Origin: an uncultured Bacteroidales bacterium
GTDB lineage: Bacteria; Bacteroidota; Bacteroidia; Bacteroidales; UBA932
Reading direction: 5' to 3'
DNA: 64,000 nucleotides
Assembly (NCBI GenBank): GCA_900319405.1
Contig: ONOH01000002.1
Span: 51,883 to 115,882 of the forward strand
Shown here in pieces: positions 60,589 to 64,000 of the stretch. Under the pieces are notes generated by a model, which was not told where the DNA came from, searched no databases, and was given only the letters and a program-made list of their open reading frames with translations. Position numbers and translations under genes: made by a program. Position 1 is the first letter of the stretch. The number at the start of each line of letters is the position of its first letter.

Positions 60589-60984
60589 TTACTGGCTGAG
60601 GAACTCTTCCAGGAACTCCGATGCGTCGGCAACGCAGTCCGGGCAGTCACGAAGGACCTTCCCGGTTCCGATACCCTTAAGGAGCCTGCACCGGGTGGCT
60701 CCGTTCCGCTGCTGGAACTTCTCCATCATTACTTTCATGCGGGCTCTGGACTCGATGCGGTCCTTCATGGCGAGACCCACAATCATCCCGGCTCCGACCA
60801 GCGCTCCGCAGGTCCCCTCCATGTTCCCCATGCCGGTCCCGTAGGCTCCGGCGATATCGAGGGCCGTCTGCTCCGGTAGACCAACAAGGTCGCAGTAGGT
60901 GCAGACCACAGCCTGCGCGCAGTTATGGGAGTTGCAGCGTTTCTTCTCGGCTGCAAGGTGCTTACGTGATTCCATAGGCGTCAT
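60589..60984 (-). CDS. C_GCAxxG_C_C-family protein
   Basis: The start at 60984 overlaps the upstream stop as ATGA; an ATG at 60975 is an alternative. About 130 residues with the family cysteines: NCAQAVVCTYCD, the GTCGALVGAGMIVGLA core and CRLLKGIGTGKVLRDCPDCV. The family is thought to be redox- or metal-related and often lies near metabolic genes in anaerobes. Its role here is unknown. Confidence 0.8.
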   Translation of the reverse strand: MTPMESRKHLAAEKKRCNSHNCAQAVVCTYCDLVGLPEQTALDIAGAYGTGMGNMEGTCGALVGAGMIVGLAMKDRIESRARMKVMMEKFQQRNGATRCRLLKGIGTGKVLRDCPDCVADASEFLEEFLSQ

Positions 60985-61397
60985 TTGCTGAAAAAGAAAT
61001 AGAATGCGGCCCACTTCATTGGGATACCGTCGGCATGCCCGATGGTCCTGTAGTTGGAATCCTGCACGGTTCCGTCGCTCTTGACATGCCCGATGGTCCT
61101 GTATGAGGAGTCCTGTACGGTGCCGTCGTTCTTGATGTGTCCCACCGTCCGGTAACTGTCGTCCTGGACCGTGCCGTCGCTCTTGAGGTGACCAATCGTG
61201 CGGTATGAAGCGTCCTGAACGGTCCCGTCACTCTTGATATGCCCGATGGTTCGGTAATTACTGTCCTGGATAGTCCCGTCGGACTTGATGTGGACGACGG
61301 TCTGGTAACTGCCGTTCGTGATCCTCTGTGCGAGGAGGGTTTCCGGAAGAAGGCAGCCAAGGAGAAGCCCCAGGATGATAAGAAGTGTCCGTCTCAT
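60981..61397 (-). CDS. Exported 5-fold beta-flower repeat protein
   Basis: The 138-residue protein has a signal peptide (ETLLAQ) followed by five 17-residue repeats of the form IKSDGTVQDSNYRTIGH. The repeats are nearly identical in both protein and DNA (51-bp period). It matches what is called the 5-fold beta-flower protein, a five-bladed structure of unknown function. It starts a run of five minus-strand genes with overlaps or gaps of at most 5 bp. Confidence 0.8.
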   Translation of the reverse strand: MRRTLLIILGLLLGCLLPETLLAQRITNGSYQTVVHIKSDGTIQDSNYRTIGHIKSDGTVQDASYRTIGHLKSDGTVQDDSYRTVGHIKNDGTVQDSSYRTIGHVKSDGTVQDSNYRTIGHADGIPMKWAAFYFFFSK

Positions 61398-61740
61398 AAT
61401 GAATTATTGGTATTCCCTGCGAAGTTACGGAAAAAGTTGCTAATCGCGAATAGGTGCCTTGTACCAAGTCCGCAAAGCTATTGTGCGGCGGCCAGGCCGT
61501 CAAGGCCAAAACAAGCGCCCCTGGCGGCCTTGACTGCAAGCCCGCCGACCCGAAATAAAGCAGCTACCTTGGAACAAGGATTGGTCTGTACAATAGGCGT
61601 TGGCCGGGGCCTTCGGCCGGCAGGGGAAGACAGAAGGGAGCACTGCGCTTTCATCCTCATCGGCCGTCACCTGAGCTGGTCGGTATCCGATTTCCCCTTA
61701 CTGCGTTTGTCAAAGGCATCCGTCCGCAGGACCTGGAGCA
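61398..61740. other. Stretch without recognisable gene
   Basis: No supported gene on either strand. The GC-rich middle (about 61480-61640) reads like debris of mobile-element coding sequence, next to the ArdC-like fragment. No clear promoter box for the beta-flower gene was found. Confidence 0.3.
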
Positions 61741-62034
61741 TTCCCATCGGCCCGGGATGAGGCCCGCCGCAATCGCCAGAGTGAGCGTCCCATCACACGC
61801 TTTGGAGACTCTGCTTACTCACGGGAGGAGCTCGTCGCCGAGATCGGCAGCGCGATGATTTGCAACCGTCTCGGAATCGAGCACGAGAAGGCCTTCAAGA
61901 ACTCCGCCGCCTACATCCAGTCCTGGCTGAAAGCCCTCAAAAACGACAACCGGATGATCGTCTGGGCCGCCAAAAAGGCCGAAGAAGCAGCGAGGTATAT
62001 CCTGGGGGATACAGCCCCATTCGATGGGACATGA
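61741..62034 (+). pseudogene. C-terminal fragment of an ArdC-like antirestriction/zincin protein
   Basis: The plus-strand frame ending at TGA 62032-62034 reads RPITRFGDSAYSREELVAEI, then NSAAYIQSWLKALKNDN and AAKKAEEAARYILG, the usual C-terminus of ArdC/DUF1738-type proteins of Bacteroidota conjugative elements. Upstream there is no start and no metallopeptidase core in frame. It is a remnant of an integrated mobile element. Confidence 0.65.
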
Positions 62035-62040
62035 CAGGTA

Positions 62041-63098
62041 TTATGATTCTCCCTGCTGAATGAATATTTCTTTCTGGCGTTCAATCTCCTGCTTGAGCTC
62101 CTCTTCTGACGGAAGATATGTCAGGTACTTGGCGGCAAAGAGCTGTGGATTTTCATGCAGGACAGAATACTTGGCGATGTCTTTGCTGGTCTCCGTGCAC
62201 AGGATCAGGCCGATTGTCGGATTATCGCCATCTGTACGTTTAAGCTCGTCGTACATCCGGACATACATGTCCATTTGTCCAACATCTTGGTGAGATATCT
62301 TCGTCGTCTTTAGGTCAATCAGCAGAAAGGCCTTCAAAAGATAATTGTAGAAGACAAGGTCAATGTAAAAATCGCCGACATCCGTAGATATACGCTGTTG
62401 CCGGGCCACAAAGGCATACCCTTTCCCTAACTCAAGCAGGAACTTCTGTATGTGAGTTAAAATGGCGCTTTCCAGCTTTGATTCCGTGAAATCAAAGCTA
62501 TCGGGCAGTCCTAGAAATTCTGCAACAACCGGATTCTTGATAAACTCATGTTTGTCCGCTTGGAATTCAGCCGTGTTTTGTTCCATTTCCCGGACTACCA
62601 CATCCTTATGTTGGGATTGAAGAAGACGGAAATAGTATTGCGATCCTACGTTCCTGTCCAAAGTACGCACGTTCCAGCCCTCCCGGGATGCTTCATTCAT
62701 ATACCAGTAGCGGGCGTCATGGTTGTCAACAGGAAGTAGTGACCGGAAGTGCGACCACGTCAGATTCGGCACACGTGTGTGCCAAATCTCAAAGTCAGGG
62801 AACTGAACATAAAACTGACGAAAGTTTCGCAAGTTCCTTTCAGTAAACCCTTTACCGAATTCAGACGTCAATTCTTTCGATAGAATCTGCAATAACTGTG
62901 TGCCATATTCGGCACGCAGCCTGCCCTTCTGCTCCTCCTCGACTATCCGTTTTCCTACACGCCAATAGGTCTCGATGGCGCTCGCGTTAACTGCAGCATA
63001 TGCAGATTCTCGCCCCTCTCGGACGATGCTGATGACATCTGCGACAAGCTCCTTTCCAAAGGATGGATTTGCCGATATCTGGTTCTTTGGTCACTCAT
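62041..63098 (-). pseudogene. DUF1016 (YhcG-type) PD-(D/E)XK nuclease with an N-terminal frameshift
   Basis: The ATG at 63098 reads MSDQ, then leaves frame. Adding one A to the AAA at 63086-63088 gives a continuous ~352-residue DUF1016 protein (NPSFGKELVADVIS, YWRVGKRIVEEE, FGKGFTERNLRNFRQFY). The remaining open part from 62892 keeps the nuclease core (FYIDLVFYNYLLKAFLLIDLKT, in parts) but lacks ~70 N-terminal residues of the DUF1016 N domain. YhcG proteins are linked to mobile elements and restriction-type loci. Inactivation or a sequence error are both possible. Confidence 0.75.
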
Positions 63099-63119
63099 AA
63101 AAAATACAAATCAGTTGCG

Positions 63120-63127
63120 CAAATATA
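63120..63127 (-). promoter_or_regulatory. -7 box of the DUF1016 gene (TATATTTG)
   Basis: It is an exact TAnnTTTG match on the minus strand, 21 bp upstream of the ATG at 63098, supporting 63098 as the ancestral start. Confidence 0.5.
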
Positions 63128-63274
63128 AGCTTTTTGCTTGGTTTTCTCTTACAAGAAGCCGAATAAGACAATGCCCTTCCTTTCATCAAAGAAGATTTCC
63201 TGTCAGGTGTAGTCAAATGGAGATTCTTACAGAAAAATGGCCAAAAGTGTTCCACTAATTGTTCCATTATTAAC

Positions 63275-63309
63275 AAAAATCCCTCTCAGAATACTCTGAA
63301 AGGGATTTT
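63275..63309 (-). terminator. Intrinsic terminator directly after tRNA-Ala
   Basis: On the minus strand AAAATCCCT and TCAGA pair with TCTGA and AGGGATTTT (14 pairs, one bulge), followed by a T-rich tail. It begins one base after the tRNA, so transcription from the 16S side should stop here. Confidence 0.7.
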
Positions 63310-63382
63310 GTGGAGGTAGTCGGATTCGAACCGGCGACCCTATGCTTGCAAAGCATATGCTCTACCAGCTGAGCTATACCCC
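63310..63382 (-). tRNA. tRNA-Ala (anticodon TGC)
   Basis: The minus-strand cloverleaf has acceptor GGGGGTA/TACCTCC, D-arm AGCTC..GAGC, anticodon loop TTTGCAA and T-arm GTTCGAATC. Anticodon TGC reads alanine. It borders the accessory island. Confidence 0.95.
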
Positions 63383-63662
63383 CTTGCTTTGGGGTTCTTT
63401 TTGCCAATCTGTTCGTTGGACTTCGTTCTTCAGTCAGTCACAACCGGAAGGTTGCTCCTTCCTTCATCACTCGTCCGCCTCCAGCTTGCCAAAAATAACC
63501 TCCAAATCTTTAACAAAAAATGCCGGTCTGGTGGCCGGCATTTTCGGAGCTTTAGCGACCCCGCCTGCAGGCGGGCGGCCGGGCCGTGTATTTGCGCAGC
63601 AAATACGGAAAGGCGATTAGGCCGCGGGGTGCTCGAGGGGCTGCCCCTCGTTAGCTTTAAGG
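63383..63662. other. 280-bp spacer between tRNA-Ile and tRNA-Ala
   Basis: Much longer than a usual Ile-Ala spacer. No gene is seen. It contains an intrinsic terminator (63517-63545) and a GC-rich part with short palindromes (CCTGCAGG, GAGGGGC..GCCCCTC). Confidence 0.5.
63517..63545. terminator. Bidirectional terminator between tRNA-Ile and tRNA-Ala
   Basis: AAATGCCGG pairs perfectly with CCGGCATTT across an 8-9 nt loop, flanked by A and T runs on both sides, so it can act in either direction. Confidence 0.65.
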
Positions 63663-63736
63663 TAGGCCCTGGCAGAGTTGAACTGCCGACCTCTACATTA
63701 TCAGTGTAGCGCTCTAACCAACTGAGCTAAGAGCCT
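63663..63736 (-). tRNA. tRNA-Ile (anticodon GAT)
   Basis: The minus-strand cloverleaf has acceptor AGGCTCT/AGGGCCT (one T-G pair), anticodon stem CTACA/TGTAG with loop CTGATAA, and T-arm GGCAG TTCAACT CTGCC. Anticodon GAT reads isoleucine. It lies about 68 bp after the 16S 3' end, as in rRNA operons. Confidence 0.93.
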
Positions 63737-63803
63737 ATATAATAATGAAAGACTAAAGTACAACCTTGTACTTTCCGAGCGTCCAAGTCAAGAACGCGCT
63801 CCA

Positions 63804-64000
<197 letters not shown>

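Noticed and set aside
60981-61397. CRISPR-like array from the 51-bp periodic DNA
   Set aside because: The repeats are contiguous, in frame and encode a known-type repeat protein with a signal peptide; there are no spacers.
52894-63310. att repeats framing the island at tRNA-Ala
   Set aside because: I looked for a copy of the tRNA-Ala 3' end (GGTTCGAATCCGACTACC) at the left edge and did not see one, and there is no integrase gene in the window.

Overview
The window is a stretch of GC-rich Bacteroidales (Bacteroidota) chromosome. Evidence: two SusC/SusD pairs, lipoproteins with short lipoboxes, BACON and DUF4859 surface modules, a two-component-type propeller regulator, a Bacteroidota-type xylA/xylB pair, the near absence of Shine-Dalgarno sequences, and many copies of the Bacteroidota promoter TTTG-N19-TAnnTTTG. 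The 3' end of a 16S rRNA gene lies at the right edge. Genus cannot be fixed from this sequence alone; a gut or rumen Bacteroidales is likely.

Region 1 (1-37.0 kb) is a large polysaccharide/glycoprotein utilisation locus. A minus-strand run of nine tightly packed genes (19836 down to 2170) encodes GH127 beta-L-arabinofuranosidase, GH51 alpha-L-arabinofuranosidase, a CotH-like kinase lipoprotein, GH27 alpha-galactosidase, a DPP4-like S9 peptidase, SusC, SusD, a three-module DUF4859 lipoprotein and a DUF6055 lipoprotein carrying HEIGH. pruA (P5C dehydrogenase) and a partial lipoprotein gene follow from their own promoter. Divergently, a propeller/Y_Y_Y/AraC regulator that has lost its kinase and receiver domains precedes a second SusC-SusD-DUF4859 set and two more HEIGH lipoproteins with BACON domains. 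A third minus-strand transcript encodes a second DUF1680-family (GH127/GH146-like) enzyme. Three promoters (GH127, second susC, GH146-like) share a direct-repeat operator: two half-sites 21 bp apart, placed exactly 28 bp upstream of the -7 box. This defines a local regulon. The enzyme set (beta- and alpha-arabinofuranosidase, alpha-galactosidase, proline-type dipeptidyl peptidase, metallopeptidase-like lipoproteins, pruA) fits a hydroxyproline-rich plant glycoprotein such as extensin at least as well as plain arabinan. That is an inference.

Region 2 (37.1-52.4 kb) is ordinary chromosome. It holds a glycyl-radical-enzyme activase, an ECF sigma/membrane protein/Spy-like operon, a LolD-type ATPase, tRNA-Pro followed closely by xylB-xylA, rpsP-rimM, tRNA-Leu, lemA-DUF2207, a DUF975 protein, a solute-binding-protein/SpoIIE-phosphatase pair, and uxuB-uxuA for hexuronate catabolism.

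Region 3 (52.4-63.3 kb) is an accessory island, AT-rich from about 52.85 to 58.74 kb, ending at tRNA-Ala. It contains an IS256-like stub, two Big_2/FISUMP lipoproteins (one frameshifted), a long bulged hairpin element, a HEPN protein, an XRE-P63C protein, a KilA-N protein, a DUF3987-tail chimera, a truncated inositol monophosphatase, small genes of mostly unknown role, an ArdC-like fragment and a frameshifted DUF1016 nuclease.

Region 4 (63.3-64 kb) reads 16S rRNA, tRNA-Ile, tRNA-Ala on the minus strand, with intrinsic terminators after tRNA-Ile and after tRNA-Ala and no 23S rRNA following.
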